Of a DNA stretch of 14,372 bases, positions 13,888-14,372 are shown one piece after another. A program made the position numbers and the translations under genes. This DNA is from JAZRUF01 sp045636205 (lineage in GTDB: Bacteria > Bacillota > Clostridia > Oscillospirales > JAAYXM01). Below the pieces are notes generated by a model. The model saw only the letters and a list, made by a program, of their open reading frames with translations. It searched no databases and had not been told where the DNA came from. Position 1 is the first letter of the stretch; every line of letters starts with the position of its first letter. Where the stretch lies: positions 1 through 14,372 of the forward strand of contig JAZTXE010000098.1 in assembly GCA_045636205.1 (NCBI GenBank), read 5' to 3'.

Positions 13888-14372
13888 TTAGCGCACAAAA
13901 ACCGCCATTGCAGTGTAATTGTCCTGGCGCTCGGTCTGCTCTCTCTCAAGGTGAAAGCGCATCAGAGAAAGCCATTGTTCAGGGCTTTTGGAAATGCTGA
14001 GGGTATCCTCCATCCTCTCCTCAAGAATCCTCTCCCAAAATCCGTCCGTACACATAAGCACTGCATCACCGCGACGCAGATGAATAGGTTTATTGGTCAC
14101 ATCCGCACTCACTATATTATACGCGCCGAGTGCGCACAAAAGCTGGTTTCTGTCCTCACAGAAGCGCACATCGCCTTCGGGGAGCTTATCATTTCCCATC
14201 ATAAGCTGAGGCACTGTATGGTCCCGTGTTTGAAAAACAATCCGGTTTTTCCTGAAAAGATATAACCGGCTATCCCCCGCATGAGCAAAACACGCATATC
14301 CACGACGCATAAACATGGCGACAAGCGTGGTTTTCATACTATCATACCCATGCTCTTGGCCCTGTTTGCACC
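13888..14372 (-). CDS. PP2C-family Ser/Thr protein phosphatase, C-terminal part (cut by window edge)
   Basis: The visible 160 or so residues are the C-terminal two thirds of a PP2C (PPM) phosphatase, which removes phosphate from Ser/Thr using two metal ions. Motifs: DSMKTTLVA near the edge (family 'GMGTTLVA'), FAHAGDSRLYLFR with the metal-site Asp, DHTVPQL, LMCTDGFWE with the second conserved Asp-Gly, and QDNYTAMAV with the final metal-site Asp. An ATG at 14337 could start a shorter protein, but the frame stays open to 14372 and the upstream residues (KQGQEHGYDS) continue the family, so the gene is truncated by the window rather than starting there. The missing part should hold the N-terminal 'D.G' metal motif. 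Arg in the family's 'TRALG' is replaced here (NQLLCALG). No kinase or other partner is visible. Confidence 0.88.
   Translation of the reverse strand, partial: CKQGQEHGYDSMKTTLVAMFMRRGYACFAHAGDSRLYLFRKNRIVFQTRDHTVPQLMMGNDKLPEGDVRFCEDRNQLLCALGAYNIVSADVTNKPIHLRRGDAVLMCTDGFWERILEERMEDTLSISKSPEQWLSLMRFHLEREQTERQDNYTAMAVFVR

Noticed and set aside
13780..14265. A 161-residue open frame on the + strand opposite the phosphatase gene
   Set aside because: The - strand frame has clear PP2C motifs; this one has none and runs across the start of the transporter gene.
14335..14337. The phosphatase as a complete short protein starting at ATG 14337
   Set aside because: The frame is open to the window edge and the upstream residues continue the family, so this Met is internal.
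1..14372. Mobile elements, CRISPR arrays, tRNA or rRNA genes
   Set aside because: I saw no transposase or integrase motifs, no regularly spaced repeats and no tRNA-like or rRNA-like sequence.

Overview
The window fits a member of the Bacillota (Clostridia-like). It has a complete V/A-type ATPase operon in the Enterococcus hirae ntp gene order, strong AAGGAGG-type ribosome binding sites, TTGACA/TATAAT-type promoters and mid-range GC by eye. No rRNA, tRNA, CRISPR array, transposase or integrase was seen, and no gene-free stretch exceeds 300 bases.

Region 1 (about 1-8687, + strand) is the ATPase operon: peripheral stalk G (ntpF-like), a subunit (ntpI), c ring (ntpK), stalk E (ntpE), d (ntpC), F (ntpG), catalytic A (ntpA), B (ntpB) and D (ntpD), ending at a strong intrinsic terminator. 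The genes are packed tightly, with overlaps or gaps of 1-49 bases. The c-ring subunit keeps every residue known to bind Na+ in E. hirae NtpK, so a Na+-coupled enzyme is the best reading. The operon's promoter lies outside the left edge. ntpD appears to start at CTG.

Region 2 (8688-11631, + strand) holds two tandem, roughly 85% identical DegT/DnrJ/EryC1/StrS-type PLP aminotransferases. Each has its own TATAAT promoter, its own terminator and a near-identical leader. The whole transcription unit seems to have been duplicated. The copies differ mainly in a short loop near residues 335-350, where the family is expected to contact substrate, and at the C-terminal tail. No partner sugar or cyclitol pathway genes are nearby, so the substrate is unknown.

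Region 3 (11632-12968) is a divergent pair: a small three-helix, PQ-loop-like membrane protein on the - strand and a LysR-type regulator on the + strand. Their promoters overlap almost completely, and a LysR-type T-N11-A palindrome lies in the regulator's leader. This looks like a regulator-target divergon.

Region 4 (12930-14372, - strand) carries the 3' part of a PP2C-family Ser/Thr phosphatase gene cut by the right edge, followed 24 bases later by an EamA/DMT-type ten-helix transporter. They probably form one operon. A 28-bp palindrome at the 3' end of the lysR gene appears to serve as a convergent terminator.

Nothing here is clearly a wholly new system. The most unusual items are the duplicated aminotransferase units, the overlapping lysR divergon and the apparent CTG start of ntpD.
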